From Kribbella monticola (GTDB taxonomy: Bacteria; Actinomycetota; Actinomycetes; Propionibacteriales; Kribbellaceae): a DNA stretch of 64,000 nucleotides. The DNA lies in contig NZ_QFXK01000030.1 of the NCBI RefSeq assembly GCF_003261635.1, forward strand, positions 558,001 through 622,000, read 5' to 3'. Below the pieces are notes generated by a model that saw only the letters and a program-made list of their open reading frames with translations, was not told the DNA's origin and searched no databases. Position 1 is the first letter of the stretch; each line of letters starts with the position of its first letter. Positions 1 to 13,045 of this stretch are shown here, one piece after another. Both the position numbers and the translations under genes were made by a program.

Positions 1-69
1 GCGACCACCGTCACGGCCACGGCGCTCACCACCGGCGCCGCCTCCGCGACGCTGCTGGCCTCCGCTCAT
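1..69 (-). CDS. rpsE: 30S ribosomal protein S5, N-terminal fragment (cut by window edge)
   Basis: Only the first 23 codons are inside the window. They read MSGGQQRRGG followed by a Gly/Arg-rich stretch, which is the usual disordered start of actinobacterial S5, a small-subunit protein near the decoding site. The ATG lies at 67-69 with an AAGAAGGTAG-type ribosome binding site upstream, 33 bp after the L18 stop. Position at the end of the spc operon, directly after rplR, supports the call. The rest of the gene lies beyond position 1. Confidence 0.85.
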   Translation of the reverse strand, partial: MSGGQQRRGGGAGGERRGRDGGR

Positions 70-102
70 TTCGAACTACCTTCTTCCCTTTGTGTCGCCA
101 TG

Positions 103-486
103 TCAGAAGCCGAGCCCGCCCTCACGGGCGGCGTCGGCCAGGGCCGCGATCCGGCCGTGGTACTTGTTCCCGGCCCGGTCGAAGACGACCGAGTCGATAC
201 CGGCGGCCTTGGCGCGGTCGGCGATGAGCCCACCCACGGTCTTGGCCTTGTCGGTCTTGTTCGCCTCCGCGCCGCGCAGGTCCGACTCCATCGTGGAGGC
301 CGAGACCAAGGTGACGCCGGCGACGTCGTCGATGACCTGAGCGAACAGGTGCTTCGACGACTTGCTGACCACCAGGCGCGGCCGGTCGGCCGTGCCGTTG
401 ACCTTCTTGCGGACGCGGATCTGACGACGCAGCCGGGAAGAGGTCTTCTTGGCGGAGTGCTTGTTGTGGCGCAATCCGATCGCCAT
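103..486 (-). CDS. rplR: 50S ribosomal protein L18
   Basis: L18 binds 5S rRNA in the central protuberance. The 127-residue product has the expected basic N-terminus (residues 15-35, many Arg/Lys) and the conserved core with [20 protein letters not shown] and a C-terminal [20 protein letters not shown] segment. Length is normal for actinobacteria. It sits 2 bp after rplF and before rpsE, the standard spc order, so it is co-transcribed and translationally coupled to its neighbours. Confidence 0.96.
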   Translation of the reverse strand: MAIGLRHNKHSAKKTSSRLRRQIRVRKKVNGTADRPRLVVSKSSKHLFAQVIDDVAGVTLVSASTMESDLRGAEANKTDKAKTVGGLIADRAKAAGIDSVVFDRAGNKYHGRIAALADAAREGGLGF

Positions 487-488
487 GG

Positions 489-1031
489 TTACTTACCAGC
501 CTTTCCGACCTTGCGGCGCACCTGCTCGCCCGCGTACCGCACACCCTTGCCCTTGTAAGGCTCGGGCTTGCGCAGCTTGCGGATGTTCGCGGCGACCTCG
601 CCGACCGACTGCTTGTCGATTCCCTGCACCGAGAACTTGGTCGGCGACTCCACCGCGAAGGTGATGCCTTCCGGCGCCTCCACCGTGATGGTGTGGCTGT
701 AGCCGAGCGAGAACTCCAGCGTGCCCGGGCCCTTGGACAGGACGCGGTAACCGACGCCGACTATCTCGAGCTTCTTCTCGTAGCCGTCCGTCACGCCGGT
801 CACCAGGTTGGCGAGCAGCGTGCGGGACAGGCCGTGCAGTTCCTTGCTCTTGCGCTGGTCGTCCGGACGCGAGACGGCGATGGTGCCGTCCTCGTCGCGA
901 GCGACCACGATGGGCTCCGCAACAACGTGCGAGAGCTGACCCTTGGGGCCCTTCACGGTGACCGTCTGGCCGTCGATCGTGACGTCGACGCCGGACGGGA
1001 CCGTGATCGGGAGCTTACCGATGCGAGACAT
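489..1031 (-). CDS. rplF: 50S ribosomal protein L6
   Basis: L6 sits at the base of the L7/L12 stalk, next to the GTPase centre. The 180-residue protein begins [17 protein letters not shown] and ends with the conserved [19 protein letters not shown] signature, with the two duplicated RNA-binding folds expected for a full-length family member. The gene follows rpsH by 27 bp and precedes rplR by 2 bp in the spc operon. Confidence 0.97.
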   Translation of the reverse strand: MSRIGKLPITVPSGVDVTIDGQTVTVKGPKGQLSHVVAEPIVVARDEDGTIAVSRPDDQRKSKELHGLSRTLLANLVTGVTDGYEKKLEIVGVGYRVLSKGPGTLEFSLGYSHTITVEAPEGITFAVESPTKFSVQGIDKQSVGEVAANIRKLRKPEPYKGKGVRYAGEQVRRKVGKAGK

Positions 1032-1058
1032 GAGAGTGGTCCTCCTTCCGGTTCTTCG

Positions 1059-1466
1059 TCACCAGACGTAGGCGAGGACTTCCCCGCCAACGCCCTTGTG
1101 CTTGGCCTGCCGGTCCGTCAGCAATCCCTGCGACGTCGAGATGATCGCGACGCCGAGGCCACCGAGCACCTTGGGCAGGTTGGTCGACTTCGCGTACACC
1201 CGCAGACCGGGCTTGCTGATCCGCCGGACACCGGCGATCGAGCGCTCGCGGCTCGGACCGAACTTCAGGTCCACCACGAGGGTCTTGCCGACGGTGCCCT
1301 CCTTGGGCTCCTCGACCTTGTAGGAGGAGATGTAACCCTCCTGCTGAAGGATGTCGGCAATGCCCTGCTTGATCTTGCTGTACGGCATCTGGGTCGACTC
1401 GTGATACGCCTGGTTGGCGTTGCGCAGACGTGTCAGCATGTCTGCGATCGGGTCGGTCATCGTCAT
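1059..1466 (-). CDS. rpsH: 30S ribosomal protein S8
   Basis: S8 binds helix 21 of 16S rRNA and in other bacteria also represses the spc operon. The 135-residue protein starts [22 protein letters not shown] and ends with the conserved [20 protein letters not shown] motif. Two in-frame ATGs lie 6 bp apart (1466 and 1460); either could be the start. A 97-bp gap separates it from rpsN, the longest spacing in this part of the operon. Confidence 0.97.
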   Translation of the reverse strand: MTMTDPIADMLTRLRNANQAYHESTQMPYSKIKQGIADILQQEGYISSYKVEEPKEGTVGKTLVVDLKFGPSRERSIAGVRRISKPGLRVYAKSTNLPKVLGGLGVAIISTSQGLLTDRQAKHKGVGGEVLAYVW

Positions 1467-1563
1467 GGCCTGGGGCCTCTTTCCCGCCGTGGTTTCGCCG
1501 GCCGGCGACCTACGGTGACTAGATGGTGGTTGGAGAAAAGATCGGTGCTGGAGAAGCGGTGGG

Positions 1564-1749
1564 TCACCAGCTGGACTTGGTGACGCCGGGCAGCTCGCCC
1601 CGGTGCGCCATCTCCCGCAGGCAGATCCGGCACAGGCCGAACTTGCGGAAGACGGCCTTGGGCCGGCCGCAGCGCTGGCAACGGGTGTAACCGCGCACCG
1701 CGAACTTCGGCTTCCGGGCCTGCTTGACCTTGAGTGCTGTCTTCGCCAC
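1564..1749 (-). CDS. rpsN: 30S ribosomal protein S14, zinc-binding (type Z) form
   Basis: This 61-residue S14 has the zinc-ribbon pattern CQRC near residues 24-27 and CRIC near residues 40-43, so it is the short C+ form and not the about 100-residue zinc-free paralogue that actinobacteria often carry elsewhere under Zur control. It is the constitutive spc-operon copy, placed between rplE (1 bp away) and rpsH. It assembles late into the head of the 30S subunit. Confidence 0.97.
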   Translation of the reverse strand: MAKTALKVKQARKPKFAVRGYTRCQRCGRPKAVFRKFGLCRICLREMAHRGELPGVTKSSW

Positions 1750-1750
1750 G

Positions 1751-2323
1751 TCAGTTCTCCTTGAACGGGAAGCCGAGCTGCCGCAGCAGCGCGCGCCCCT
1801 CGTCGTCGTTCTTGGCGGTGGTCACCACGGTGATGTCCATCCCGCGGACCCGGTCGATCCGGTCCTGGTTGATCTCGTGGAACATCACCTGCTCGGTCAG
1901 ACCGAAGGTGTAGTTCCCGTTGCCGTCGAACTGCTTCGCCGACAGGCCACGGAAGTCACGGATCCGGGGCAGCGCCAAGGCGAGCAGCCGGTCCAGGAAC
2001 TCCCACATCCGGTCGCCGCGCAGCGTGACGTGCGCACCGATCGGCATGCCTTCACGCAGCTTGAACTGCGCGATCGACTTGCGGGCCTTGGTCACCGACG
2101 GCTTCTGGCCGGTGATCGCGGCCAGGTCCTTGATCGCGCCGTCGATCAGCTTCGAGTCGCGAGCCGCCTCGCCGACGCCCATGTTCACCACGATCTTGGT
2201 GAGGCCGGGCACCTGCATGACGTTGTCGAACTGGAACTCGTCGCGCAGCTTGGCGACGATCTCCTCGCGGTACTTGGTCTTCAGCCGCGGCTGAACCTTG
2301 GTCTCGGTTGCCGTAGCAGTCAT
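1751..2323 (-). CDS. rplE: 50S ribosomal protein L5
   Basis: L5 binds 5S rRNA and contacts the P-site tRNA. The 190-residue product carries the conserved [32 protein letters not shown] and [19 protein letters not shown] segments and a normal C-terminus. Its start overlaps the rplX stop by a single base and it ends one base before rpsN, so the three are tightly coupled. Confidence 0.97.
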   Translation of the reverse strand: MTATATETKVQPRLKTKYREEIVAKLRDEFQFDNVMQVPGLTKIVVNMGVGEAARDSKLIDGAIKDLAAITGQKPSVTKARKSIAQFKLREGMPIGAHVTLRGDRMWEFLDRLLALALPRIRDFRGLSAKQFDGNGNYTFGLTEQVMFHEINQDRIDRVRGMDITVVTTAKNDDEGRALLRQLGFPFKEN

Positions 2324-2715
2324 CAGATCTCCTCGCCGGTGCGGCGCGAGATACGCACGCTGCGGAACCCGGTGTACGTCGAACCGTCGGGGCGCCGCTT
2401 CTGCACCTCGACGCGGTTGTAGCCGACGCGCGTGGTGACCTTGACCTTCTTGCCATCCGCGTCGGTGGTCTCGACGAGCAGCATCACGTTGGAGACGTGG
2501 ATCGGGGCTTCCTGGGTGACGATGCCACCCGTCGTGCCGCCGCGCTGGGCCTGCTGCACCTTGGTGTGCTTCTTGACCCGGTTCACGCCTTCGACGATGA
2601 CCTTCTCGGCCTCGGGCAACACCGAGATGATCTTGCCCTCGTGACCCTTGGACTTACCGGCGATCACGCGAACGAGATCACCCTTCTTCACATGCAGCTT
2701 CTTCTGGGCTGCCAT
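2323..2715 (-). CDS. rplX: 50S ribosomal protein L24
   Basis: L24 is an early 50S assembly initiator. The protein has the KOW motif near its start ([20 protein letters not shown]) and the conserved [10 protein letters not shown] segment. At 130 residues it is somewhat longer than the E. coli protein, because of a C-terminal extension with an [18 protein letters not shown] segment, as seen in actinobacteria. It sits between rplN (1-bp gap) and rplE. Confidence 0.96.
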   Translation of the reverse strand: MAAQKKLHVKKGDLVRVIAGKSKGHEGKIISVLPEAEKVIVEGVNRVKKHTKVQQAQRGGTTGGIVTQEAPIHVSNVMLLVETTDADGKKVKVTTRVGYNRVEVQKRRPDGSTYTGFRSVRISRRTGEEI

Positions 2716-2716
2716 C

Positions 2717-3085
2717 TCAGAGCACCTCCGGAGCGAGCGAGATGATCTTCATGAAGCGCTTCTCGCGCAGCTCCCGGCCGACCGGCCCGAAGATGCGGGT
2801 ACCACGCGGCTCACCGTCGGCCTTCAAGATCACCGCGGCGTTCTCGTCGAACCGGATGTAGGAGCCGTCCGGACGCCGGCGCTCCTTCACGGTACGAACG
2901 ATGACGGCCTTGACGACGTCGCCCTTCTTGACGCCGCCGCCCGGGATCGCGTCCTTGACGGTGGCGACGATCGTGTCACCGACACCGGCGTAGCGCCGAC
3001 CGGAGCCACCGAGCACGCGGATGCACAAGATCTCCTTGGCACCCGTGTTGTCGGCGACCTTCAGTCGCGACTCCTGCTGGATCAT
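2717..3085 (-). CDS. rplN: 50S ribosomal protein L14
   Basis: L14 forms part of an intersubunit bridge and binds 23S rRNA. The 122-residue product starts [20 protein letters not shown] and carries the family signature with [12 protein letters not shown] and [14 protein letters not shown], all canonical. It follows a 103-bp gap after rpsQ, which holds a small CTCAC/GTGAG hairpin but no promoter that I can support. Confidence 0.97.
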   Translation of the reverse strand: MIQQESRLKVADNTGAKEILCIRVLGGSGRRYAGVGDTIVATVKDAIPGGGVKKGDVVKAVIVRTVKERRRPDGSYIRFDENAAVILKADGEPRGTRIFGPVGRELREKRFMKIISLAPEVL

Positions 3086-3188
3086 CTGTTGATCTCCTGG
3101 TTGTCTCGCTGGTTCTCACTGACGTGAGCCTTGCGGAACGAATAATTTCGGTGGGGTACAGCTGGGCGTTGCAGTGCCCTGCGGACGA

Positions 3189-3491
3189 CTACTTCGCCTT
3201 CTCGAGGATCTCCACGACGCGCCAGCGCTTGGTCGCCGACAGCGGCCGGGTCTCCATCAGGAGGACGCGGTCGCCGATACCGGCGGCGTTCTGCTCGTCG
3301 TGCGCCTTGAGCTTGCTGGTGCGGCGGATGACCTTGCCGTACAGCTTGTGCTTGACCCGGTCCTCGACCTCGACCGTCACGGTCTTGTCCATCTTGTCGC
3401 TCAGCACCAGGCCCTCACGGGTCTTGCGGCTGTTGCGCTTCGTGTCGGGGGTCGTGCTCACGGTGTCGTCCTTCGCTGCATTCTCGGTCAT
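3189..3491 (-). CDS. rpsQ: 30S ribosomal protein S17
   Basis: S17 is a primary 16S rRNA binding protein. The core (about residues 21-100) has the typical [20 protein letters not shown] start and the [20 protein letters not shown] segment. About 20 polar residues precede the core, an extension common in actinobacteria. Its ATG overlaps the rpmC stop by 4 bp (ATGA), which supports the chosen start. Confidence 0.96.
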   Translation of the reverse strand: MTENAAKDDTVSTTPDTKRNSRKTREGLVLSDKMDKTVTVEVEDRVKHKLYGKVIRRTSKLKAHDEQNAAGIGDRVLLMETRPLSATKRWRVVEILEKAK

Positions 3492-3781
3492 GCCTTGCTC
3501 CCAGCCTTCTCGCTGTCGTCCGCGGTCTCCGCAACCTCGGTCTCGGCCTCAGCCGCGACGGGTGCGTCGACCTCTTCGGTGATGCCGAGCGCACGCTCGG
3601 TCAGCACCGTGTAGATGCGGGCGATGTCCTTACGGACAGCACGCAGCCGGCCGTGGGACTCCAGCTGACCCGTGGCAGCCTGGAACCGGAGGTTGAACAG
3701 CTCCTCCTTGGCGTTTGCGAGCTTCTCCAGAAGCTCGTCCTTACCGAGGTTCCGCAGTTCGGCGGCGGTCAGGATGGCCAT
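3488..3781 (-). CDS. rpmC: 50S ribosomal protein L29
   Basis: L29 lies at the polypeptide exit tunnel and forms part of the docking site for SRP and trigger factor. Residues 1-65 match the family ([20 protein letters not shown], then [16 protein letters not shown]). The usual protein is about 65-80 residues; this one has 97 because of an acidic, Ala/Glu-rich C-terminal tail of about 30 residues. It overlaps rplP by 1 bp and rpsQ by 4 bp. Confidence 0.95.
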   Translation of the reverse strand: MAILTAAELRNLGKDELLEKLANAKEELFNLRFQAATGQLESHGRLRAVRKDIARIYTVLTERALGITEEVDAPVAAEAETEVAETADDSEKAGSKA

Positions 3782-4200
3782 CAGTTCTCACCTGACTCTC
3801 GGGTGATGAAGCGGCACTTCATCGGCAACTTGTGGATCGCGCGGCGCATGGCCTCGCGAGCGACGTCCTCGTCCACACCGGACAGTTCGAACATCACCCG
3901 GCCGGACTTCACGTTCGCGATCCACCACTCGGGTGAACCCTTACCGGAACCCATCCGGGTCTCGGCAGGCTTCTTGGTCAGCGGGCGGTCCGGGTAGATG
4001 TTGATCCAGACCTTTCCGCCACGCTTGATGTGCCGGGTCATCGCGATACGAGCGGACTCGATCTGCCGGTTCGTGACGTAGTGGCTCTCGACGGCCTGGA
4101 TGCCGAAGTCGCCGAACGCCAGCGTGGTACCGCCCTTGGCAGCGCCGGAGCGCTTCGGGTGGTGCTGCTTGCGGTGCTTGACCTTGCGGGGGATGAGCAT
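3781..4200 (-). CDS. rplP: 50S ribosomal protein L16
   Basis: L16 helps position tRNAs at the A and P sites and contacts the peptidyl transferase region. The 139-residue protein begins [19 protein letters not shown] and includes the conserved [20 protein letters not shown] motif. Length and sequence are canonical. It begins 3 bp after the rpsC stop and overlaps rpmC by 1 bp. Confidence 0.97.
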   Translation of the reverse strand: MLIPRKVKHRKQHHPKRSGAAKGGTTLAFGDFGIQAVESHYVTNRQIESARIAMTRHIKRGGKVWINIYPDRPLTKKPAETRMGSGKGSPEWWIANVKSGRVMFELSGVDEDVAREAMRRAIHKLPMKCRFITRESGEN

Positions 4201-4203
4201 GGT

Positions 4204-5058
4204 TCAGCTCTCCGTTCCGGTCGTCTCGGCCGGCTTGTCAGCAGCCGGAGCCGCCGTCGCGTCAGCCTTCGGTGCGTCGTTGCGGGCGCCACCGTCACGA
4301 CGGTCGTTACGACCGCCACGGTCACCACCGCGGCCACCACGGTCACCGCGGTCGCCACCGTCGCGACGGGCCGGACGGCCACGCTGCTGGGTAGCGGCCC
4401 GGGCCGCGGCCTGCGCCTCGCGCTCCGCGCGGGTGCCGGCGACGTCGCCCTTGTAGATCCAGACCTTCACGCCGATCCGGCCGAAGGTCGTGCGGGCCTC
4501 GTAGAAGCCGTAGTCGATGTCCGCGCGAAGCGTGTGCAGGGGCACCCGGCCTTCGCGGTAGAACTCCGAACGCGACATCTCAGCGCCACCGAGACGGCCG
4601 GAGCACTGGATCCGGATGCCCAGGGCGCCGCCACGCATGGTGGTCTGCATCGCCTTGCGCATCGCGCGGCGGAACGCCACGCGGCCGGACAGCTGCTCGG
4701 CAACGCCCTGGGCGACGAGCTGTGCGTCGACCTCGGCGTTCTTCACCTCGAGGATGTTCAGCTGCACCTGCTTGCCGGTGAGCTCCTCCAGGCTGCCCCG
4801 GATCCGGTCCGCCTCGGCGCCGCGGCGACCGATGACGATGCCCGGACGGGCAGTGTGGATGTCGACGCGGACGCGGTCACGGGTGCGCTCGATCTCCACG
4901 CGGGAGATACCGGCACGCTCCATGCCCTTGCTCAGCAGGCGGCGGATCTTGACGTCCTCGCCCACGTAGTCCTTGTACAGCTTGTCCGCGTACCACCGGC
5001 TCTTGTGGTCCGTGCTGATGCCGAGTCGGAACCCGTGCGGGTTTACCTTCTGGCCCAC
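4204..5058 (-). CDS. rpsC: 30S ribosomal protein S3 with Arg/Gly-rich C-terminal tail
   Basis: S3 lines the mRNA entry tunnel and has helicase-like activity on mRNA. Residues 1-210 are canonical: [14 protein letters not shown], a KH domain with [17 protein letters not shown] (about residues 70-86), and the C-terminal domain ending [16 protein letters not shown]. After residue about 215 there is a long extension with repeated RDGG/RGG-type units followed by an Ala/Pro/Thr tail, giving 284 residues against about 233 in E. coli. The start overlaps the rplV stop by one base. Confidence 0.96.
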   Translation of the reverse strand: MGQKVNPHGFRLGISTDHKSRWYADKLYKDYVGEDVKIRRLLSKGMERAGISRVEIERTRDRVRVDIHTARPGIVIGRRGAEADRIRGSLEELTGKQVQLNILEVKNAEVDAQLVAQGVAEQLSGRVAFRRAMRKAMQTTMRGGALGIRIQCSGRLGGAEMSRSEFYREGRVPLHTLRADIDYGFYEARTTFGRIGVKVWIYKGDVAGTRAEREAQAAARAATQQRGRPARRDGGDRGDRGGRGGDRGGRNDRRDGGARNDAPKADATAAPAADKPAETTGTES

Positions 5059-5588
5059 TATCGGGTCTCCTTCTTCTCAGCCTTTTTGGCGGTTGCCTTC
5101 TTGGCGGGCGCCTTCTTGGCCGGAGCCTTCTTGGCGTCGTCCTTCTTGGCTTCCGCCTTCTTGGCATCGGCCTTCTTCGCCGGCGCCTCGGCCTCGACCT
5201 TCGGGCCGACCACAACAGTGATGTGGCTGGTCCGCTTGTCGATCCGGGTCGCGCGACCCTGGGCCCGGGGGCGGTGACGCTTCAGCGTCGGGCCCTCGTC
5301 CACATAGGCCTTCACCACGACCAGGTCGGCGCGGCTCAGGTGCTCGGTGCCCTCGGCGTTCGCCACGGCGCTGTCGACGACCTTGTACACGGTCTCGGCA
5401 GCGGCCTGCGGGGCGAACTTCAGAGTGGCGAGTGCGTCGTCGACGCCCATGCCGCGCACCAGGTCGACCACGCGACGTGCCTTCATCGGCGTCACGCGGA
5501 CGAAGCGCGCGACCGCGAAGGCCCCGGGCTCGTCGCCCAGCAGGCTCTCGCGACGGGCACTGACTGCCCTACGCTCCATTACGCTCAT
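5058..5588 (-). CDS. rplV: 50S ribosomal protein L22 with Lys/Ala-rich tail
   Basis: L22 lines the nascent peptide tunnel, and macrolide resistance mutations map to its loop. The core (about residues 18-130) has the conserved [20 protein letters not shown] start and the [19 protein letters not shown] loop. The last about 45 residues are low-complexity AKKA/APAKK repeats resembling a histone H1 tail, so the protein is 176 residues instead of about 110-120. The chosen ATG follows rpsS by 50 bp; a second in-frame Met lies 3 codons in. Confidence 0.95.
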   Translation of the reverse strand: MSVMERRAVSARRESLLGDEPGAFAVARFVRVTPMKARRVVDLVRGMGVDDALATLKFAPQAAAETVYKVVDSAVANAEGTEHLSRADLVVVKAYVDEGPTLKRHRPRAQGRATRIDKRTSHITVVVGPKVEAEAPAKKADAKKAEAKKDDAKKAPAKKAPAKKATAKKAEKKETR

Positions 5589-5638
5589 GATGTTCGAATC
5601 TCTCCGTAGGTTGCTCTGCGCTTCGTCACTGACCTAGG

Positions 5639-5920
5639 TCAGCGACGCCGTGCCTTGCGGTCGTCTTTTTCGTGGCCCTTGAACGTCCGGGTCGGTGCGA
5701 ACTCGCCGAGCTTGTGCCCGACCATCGCGTCCGTCACGAACACAGGGACGTGCTTGCGGCCGTCGTGCACCGCGAGGGTGTGACCGATCATGGTCGGGAT
5801 GATCATGGATCGGCGCGACCAGGTCTTGATCACGTTCTTGGTGCCCTTTTCGTTCTGCACCTCCACCTTCTTGAGCAGGTGGTGGTCGACGAACGGGCCC
5901 TTCTTGAGGCTGCGTGGCAT
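5639..5920 (-). CDS. rpsS: 30S ribosomal protein S19
   Basis: S19 forms a complex with S13 in the head of the 30S subunit near the A-site tRNA. The 93-residue protein starts [20 protein letters not shown] and includes the family signature [20 protein letters not shown] and [15 protein letters not shown]. It is canonical in length and lies 15 bp after rplB. Confidence 0.97.
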   Translation of the reverse strand: MPRSLKKGPFVDHHLLKKVEVQNEKGTKNVIKTWSRRSMIIPTMIGHTLAVHDGRKHVPVFVTDAMVGHKLGEFAPTRTFKGHEKDDRKARRR

Positions 5921-5935
5921 CTGTCCGGCTCCCTA

Positions 5936-6769
5936 TCAGCGCTTCTTGCCGGCCTTGCGGCGCCGGACGATCATGCGGTCGCTTTCCTTGTGACCGCGGG
6001 TGCGGCCCTCAGGCTTGCCCCACGGGGACACCGGGTGACGTCCACCCGAGGTCTTGCCCTCACCACCACCGTGCGGGTGGTCGACCGGGTTCATGGCGAC
6101 ACCACGGACGGTCGGGCGCTTGCCCTTCCAGCGCATCCGGCCGGCCTTGCCCCAGTTGATGTTCGACTGCTCGCCGTTGCCGACCTCACCGAGGGTGGCG
6201 CGGCAGCGCACGTCGACCATCCGGACCTCGCCGGACGGCATCCGCAGGGTGGCCATCCGGCCCTCCTTGGCGACCAGCTGAACGCTGGCACCGGCAGAGC
6301 GGGCCATCTTGGCGCCACCGCCCGGGCGCAGCTCGACGGCGTGCACCGTGGAGCCGACCGGGATGTTGCGCAGCGGCAGGTTGTTGCCGACCTTGATGTC
6401 CGCGGCGGGGCCGTTCTCGATGATCGTGCCCTGCTTCAGGTTGGCCGGGGCGAGGATGTAGCGCTTCTCGCCGTCGACGTAGTGCAGCAGTGCGATCCGG
6501 GCAGTGCGGTTCGGGTCGTACTCGATCTCCGCGACCTTGGCCGGTACGCCGTCCTTGTCGTAGCGCTTGAAGTCGATCAGGCGGTACGCGCGCTTGTGGC
6601 CACCACCGTGGTGCCGAGTGGTGATCTTGCCGGAGTTGTTCCGGCCACCCTTCTTCGGCAGCGGGCGGAGCAGGGACTTCTCAGGGGTCGAACGGGTGAG
6701 CTCGACGAAGTCGGCCACGCTCGAGCCACGGCGGCCCGGCGTCGTCGGCTTGTATTTGCGGATACCCAT
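5936..6769 (-). CDS. rplB: 50S ribosomal protein L2
   Basis: L2 is needed for subunit association and peptidyl transferase assembly. The 277-residue protein starts [20 protein letters not shown] and includes [20 protein letters not shown] and the C-terminal [20 protein letters not shown] signature, whose histidine is the residue studied for peptidyl transferase function in E. coli. It overlaps the rplW stop by 1 bp. Confidence 0.98.
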   Translation of the reverse strand: MGIRKYKPTTPGRRGSSVADFVELTRSTPEKSLLRPLPKKGGRNNSGKITTRHHGGGHKRAYRLIDFKRYDKDGVPAKVAEIEYDPNRTARIALLHYVDGEKRYILAPANLKQGTIIENGPAADIKVGNNLPLRNIPVGSTVHAVELRPGGGAKMARSAGASVQLVAKEGRMATLRMPSGEVRMVDVRCRATLGEVGNGEQSNINWGKAGRMRWKGKRPTVRGVAMNPVDHPHGGGEGKTSGGRHPVSPWGKPEGRTRGHKESDRMIVRRRKAGKKR

Positions 6770-7074
6770 TACGACTGGCCTCCGAAGATGTCGATGCGGT
6801 CGTCGCCGGCAAGGCTGACGATCGCTCGCTTGGTGTCAGGACGCTTGCCCCAGCCCGTACGGGTACGGCGGCGCTTGCCCTTGCGGTTGATCGTGTTGAC
6901 GCTGGTGACCCGCACCTTGAACACCTTCTGGACCGCGAGCTTGATCTCGGTCTTGTTGGCGTCCGGGGCGACCTCGAACGTGTACTTCTGCTCGTCCAGC
7001 AGGCCGTAGCTCTTCTCGCTCACGACCGGCCGCAGCAGCACGTCCCGCGGGTCTTTGTTGACTCCGTGACTCAT
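6769..7074 (-). CDS. rplW: 50S ribosomal protein L23
   Basis: L23 surrounds the tunnel exit and docks trigger factor and SRP. I start at the ATG at 7074 ([20 protein letters not shown]) because it overlaps the rplD stop by 4 bp and leaves a normal 101-residue protein; upstream in-frame codons only read antisense-like composition inside rplD. The conserved [10 protein letters not shown] and [20 protein letters not shown] segments identify the family. Confidence 0.96.
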   Translation of the reverse strand: MSHGVNKDPRDVLLRPVVSEKSYGLLDEQKYTFEVAPDANKTEIKLAVQKVFKVRVTSVNTINRKGKRRRTRTGWGKRPDTKRAIVSLAGDDRIDIFGGQS

Positions 7075-7766
7075 GCTTCTACCTCCTGCTCGGCCTCGGT
7101 CGACGTAGCGACGGCCTTGACGGACTTGCCCTTCGGCGAACCGGCGACGAAGGCTTCCAGCGCCTCGGCGGTGAAGACCACCGCGTCGCTGCACAGCACG
7201 TCGTACGCGTTCAGCTGGTCGGCCGCGAGCAGGTGCACGGTGGGCACGTTGCGCAGGCTGAGCCAGGTCTGCTCGTCGGCGCGGGCCACGACCACCAGCA
7301 CCTTGAGGTGCTCGGTGACCTCGGCCAGCACCTTGAGGGCTGCCTTGGTCGACGGCTTGTCGCCGTCCACGAACTTCTCGACCACGTGCACGCGGCCGCC
7401 ACGGGCCCGGTCGGACAACGCACCGCGGAGCGCGGCGGCGATCATCTTCTTCGGGGTCCGCTGGCTGTAGTCGCGCGGGGTCGGGCCGTGCACGACGCCA
7501 CCACCGGTGAACTGCGGTGCGCGGGTCGAGCCCTGCCGGGCGCGGCCGGTGCCCTTCTGGCGGTACGGCTTGGCGCCACCACCGGAGACCTCACCGCGGG
7601 ACTTCACCTTGTGCGTGCCCTGGCGGGCCGCGGCCAGCTGGGCCACGACGACCTGGTGGATCAGCGGGATGTTGGCCTGTACGTCGAACAGCTCGGCCGG
7701 GAGCTCCGCGGAGCCCTTCTTGCTGACCTTGTCGCCCTTCACGGCGACTACGTCAACGGTGCTCAT
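7071..7766 (-). CDS. rplD: 50S ribosomal protein L4
   Basis: L4 lines the exit tunnel with L22; in E. coli it also represses the S10 operon, which is not established in actinobacteria. The start at 7766 ([20 protein letters not shown]) gives 231 residues and a 4-bp overlap with rplC. The tunnel-loop signature is present ([20 protein letters not shown] then [20 protein letters not shown]). Confidence 0.96.
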   Translation of the reverse strand: MSTVDVVAVKGDKVSKKGSAELPAELFDVQANIPLIHQVVVAQLAAARQGTHKVKSRGEVSGGGAKPYRQKGTGRARQGSTRAPQFTGGGVVHGPTPRDYSQRTPKKMIAAALRGALSDRARGGRVHVVEKFVDGDKPSTKAALKVLAEVTEHLKVLVVVARADEQTWLSLRNVPTVHLLAADQLNAYDVLCSDAVVFTAEALEAFVAGSPKGKSVKAVATSTEAEQEVEA

Positions 7767-8419
7767 TTGGTAGCTCCCTTCGCGGCGTTGCGGATCAGCA
7801 CGAGGCCGCCCTTGGGGCCGGGGACGGCGCCCTTGAGCAGGACCAGGCCGCGCTCGGCGTCGATCGCGTGGACCGTCACGTTCTGCGTGGTGACCTTCTC
7901 GTTGCCCATCCGGCCGGCCATCTTGAGGCCCTTGAAGACCCGGCCCGGGGTCGCGCAACCGCCGATGGAGCCCGGCGAACGGTGCTTCTTGTGCACACCG
8001 TGGGTGGCGCGAAGACCGTGGAAGCCGTGCCGCTTCATCACACCGGCGAAGCCCTTGCCCTTGCTGGTGGCGGACACGTCGACGATCTCGCCCGCGGCGA
8101 ACGCCTCGGCCTTGATCTCCTGGCCGAGCGTGTACTCGCTGGCGTCAGCGGTGCGCAGCTCGAGCAGGTGGCGGCGCGGGGTCACGCCGGCCTTCTCGAA
8201 GTGGCCGCGCATCGGCGAGTTCACCTTGCGGGGGTCGATGTCGCCGAACGCGATCTGGACGCCGTCGTAGCCGTGGCTGGCCGAGGTACGCACCTCGGTG
8301 ACCACACAGGGACCGGCCTGGATCACGGTGACGGGGACGACTCGGTTGTTCTCGTCCCAGGTCTGGGTCATGCCGAGCTTCGTGCCCAGCAGACCGCGCG
8401 TGGTTTTTTGATTGCTCAT
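7763..8419 (-). CDS. rplC: 50S ribosomal protein L3
   Basis: L3 is one of two initiators of 50S assembly and reaches the peptidyl transferase centre through its W-loop. The start at 8419 ([20 protein letters not shown]) gives 218 residues. The signature [20 protein letters not shown] and the loop [20 protein letters not shown] are intact, with no change at positions where linezolid or tiamulin resistance is commonly reported that I can identify. It lies 16 bp after rpsJ. Confidence 0.96.
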   Translation of the reverse strand: MSNQKTTRGLLGTKLGMTQTWDENNRVVPVTVIQAGPCVVTEVRTSASHGYDGVQIAFGDIDPRKVNSPMRGHFEKAGVTPRRHLLELRTADASEYTLGQEIKAEAFAAGEIVDVSATSKGKGFAGVMKRHGFHGLRATHGVHKKHRSPGSIGGCATPGRVFKGLKMAGRMGNEKVTTQNVTVHAIDAERGLVLLKGAVPGPKGGLVLIRNAAKGATK

Positions 8420-8435
8420 TGGTTTCGCGTTTCCC

Positions 8436-8744
8436 TCAGAGCTTGATCTCGATGTCGACACCGGCCGGCAGGTCGAGACGCATCAGCGAGTCGACGGTCT
8501 TCGGCGTGGGGTCGATGATGTCGATGAGCCGCTTGTGGGTGCGCATCTCGAAGTGCTCGCGGCTGTCCTTGTACTTGTGCGGCGAGCGGATGACGCAGAA
8601 CACGTTCTTTTCCGTCGGCAACGGCACCGGGCCAGCAACCTTCGCACCAGTACGCGTCACCGTGTCGACGATCTTGCGCGCCGAGCTGTCGATGACCTCG
8701 TGGTCGTAGGCCTTCAGCCGGATGCGGATCTTTTGTCCCGCCAT
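8436..8744 (-). CDS. rpsJ: 30S ribosomal protein S10 (NusE)
   Basis: S10 acts in the 30S head and, as NusE, in transcription antitermination with NusB and NusG. The start at 8744 ([20 protein letters not shown]) gives 102 residues, the usual length, with the conserved [20 protein letters not shown] segment. It is the first gene of the 19-gene S10-spc operon seen here and is preceded by a leader of about 200-330 bp. Confidence 0.97.
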   Translation of the reverse strand: MAGQKIRIRLKAYDHEVIDSSARKIVDTVTRTGAKVAGPVPLPTEKNVFCVIRSPHKYKDSREHFEMRTHKRLIDIIDPTPKTVDSLMRLDLPAGVDIEIKL

Positions 8745-9075
8745 CGCTTCGCTACGTCCTTCTCTTCGTCTTCGTCTTTGCTGCTCCGACCCCCGCGGTC
8801 GGGTGTGTCGTGGACGCGGCACGCGCGTCACCACACACTTTCGACCCTGGGATGGTGATCGGGGTTCGGTCTCGGACCGAGAACCTCGGCCGGGTCTCCG
8901 GTCCGGCGCAGCCGCCAGACAACCGTCTGCGGCGCGCCCCGGCAACCTAGCCTGAGCAACCTGAATATTGTGCCAGAGATCGGCATCGGAATGCCAATCG
9001 TGGTGGCTTCACGCCTGAATCCGGGACCGTTCCGGAGTCACCGACCCCGACTTGCCCTGGATCAGGCGCAAAGCA
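8745..9075 (-). other. S10 operon upstream region and leader
   Basis: This stretch upstream of rpsJ has no convincing gene. It should contain the promoter and untranslated leader of the S10 operon. A TAGGTT -10-like hexamer (plus-strand complement at 8944-8949) is present, but I see no good -35 element at 17-18 bp, so the promoter is not assigned. The leader contains a 23-nt element (8788-8810) repeated in the rpsL leader. Confidence 0.5.
8788..8810 (-). promoter_or_regulatory. Leader element shared with the rpsL leader
   Basis: These 23 bases are identical to 13463-13485 upstream of rpsL, the head of the other ribosomal/translation operon. In the transcript orientation the element contains ACCCGACCGCGGGGGT, which can fold as a small CCCG-ACCG-CGGG hairpin. 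It lies 44 bp upstream of the rpsJ ATG. Flanking bases are partly conserved too (TTGCTGC on one side and GGCACG on the other). I infer a regulatory or transcript-processing role; the function is unknown to me. Confidence 0.6.
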
Positions 9076-9116
9076 GAGGTCCGCAAGGGCTCAGTGAGCG
9101 AGCCCTTGCGGACCTC
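9076..9116 (-). terminator. Terminator after tuf
   Basis: A perfect 17-bp inverted repeat, GAGGTCCGCAAGGGCTC (9076-9092) and its complement (9100-9116), with a 7-nt loop, begins 6 bp downstream of the tuf stop codon. The U-tract is weak (CTCTGCTTTG), as is common for actinobacterial terminators. It separates the str operon from the S10 operon. Confidence 0.85.
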
Positions 9117-9122
9117 ATGAAA

Positions 9123-10316
<1,194 letters not shown>

Positions 10317-10388
10317 TGGGGCCCTCCTGGAAAGTGTTGACTTACGCCGTACGCCGACGCGCTGTGGGTTGGTTGGTCCGGGGCGAGA

Positions 10389-12500
<2,112 letters not shown>

Positions 12501-12574
12501 CTCGGTGGTCTACCTCTCGCTTCTGTCTAGCTTCAAAACGGTGATCGGGTGGGGTCCGCTACCGGACCCCGCGA

Positions 12575-13045
12575 TCACCAGCGGTAGTGGGCGAAAGCCT
12601 TGTTGGCTTCGGCCATCTTGTGCGTGTCCTCGCGACGCTTCACCGACGCACCGAGACCGTTGGACGCGTCCAGGATCTCGTTCATCAGGCGCTCGGACAT
12701 GGTCTTCTCGCGGCGGGCCCGGGAGTAGGACGTGAGCCAGCGCAGGGCGAGCGTGGTCGAGCGACCGGGCTTGACCTCGATCGGCACCTGGTAGGTGGCA
12801 CCACCGACGCGGCGGCTCTTCACCTCGATGCTGGGCTTCACGTTGTCCAGGGCGCGCTTGAGCGTGATGACCGGGTCGGTGCCGGTCTTCGTCCGGGTGC
12901 CCTCGAGGGCGGTGTAGACGATGCTCTGCGCGATCTGCTTCTTGCCGTCCACCAGGATCTTGGAGATCAACTGGGTGACCAGCGGCGAACTGTAGACCGG
13001 GTCGATGATGACCGGCCGCTTCGGGGCGGGACCCTTGCGCGGCAT
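12575..13045 (-). CDS. rpsG: 30S ribosomal protein S7
   Basis: S7 initiates assembly of the 30S head and contacts the E-site tRNA. The start at 13045 ([20 protein letters not shown]) gives the standard 156 residues and overlaps the rpsL TAA by one base. Conserved segments include [20 protein letters not shown] and the C-terminal [21 protein letters not shown]. Confidence 0.97.
   Translation of the reverse strand: MPRKGPAPKRPVIIDPVYSSPLVTQLISKILVDGKKQIAQSIVYTALEGTRTKTGTDPVITLKRALDNVKPSIEVKSRRVGGATYQVPIEVKPGRSTTLALRWLTSYSRARREKTMSERLMNEILDASNGLGASVKRREDTHKMAEANKAFAHYRW

Noticed and set aside
4030-5277. Plus-strand frame opposite rpsC and rplV
   Set aside because: Mirror of low-complexity basic tails; composition artefact.
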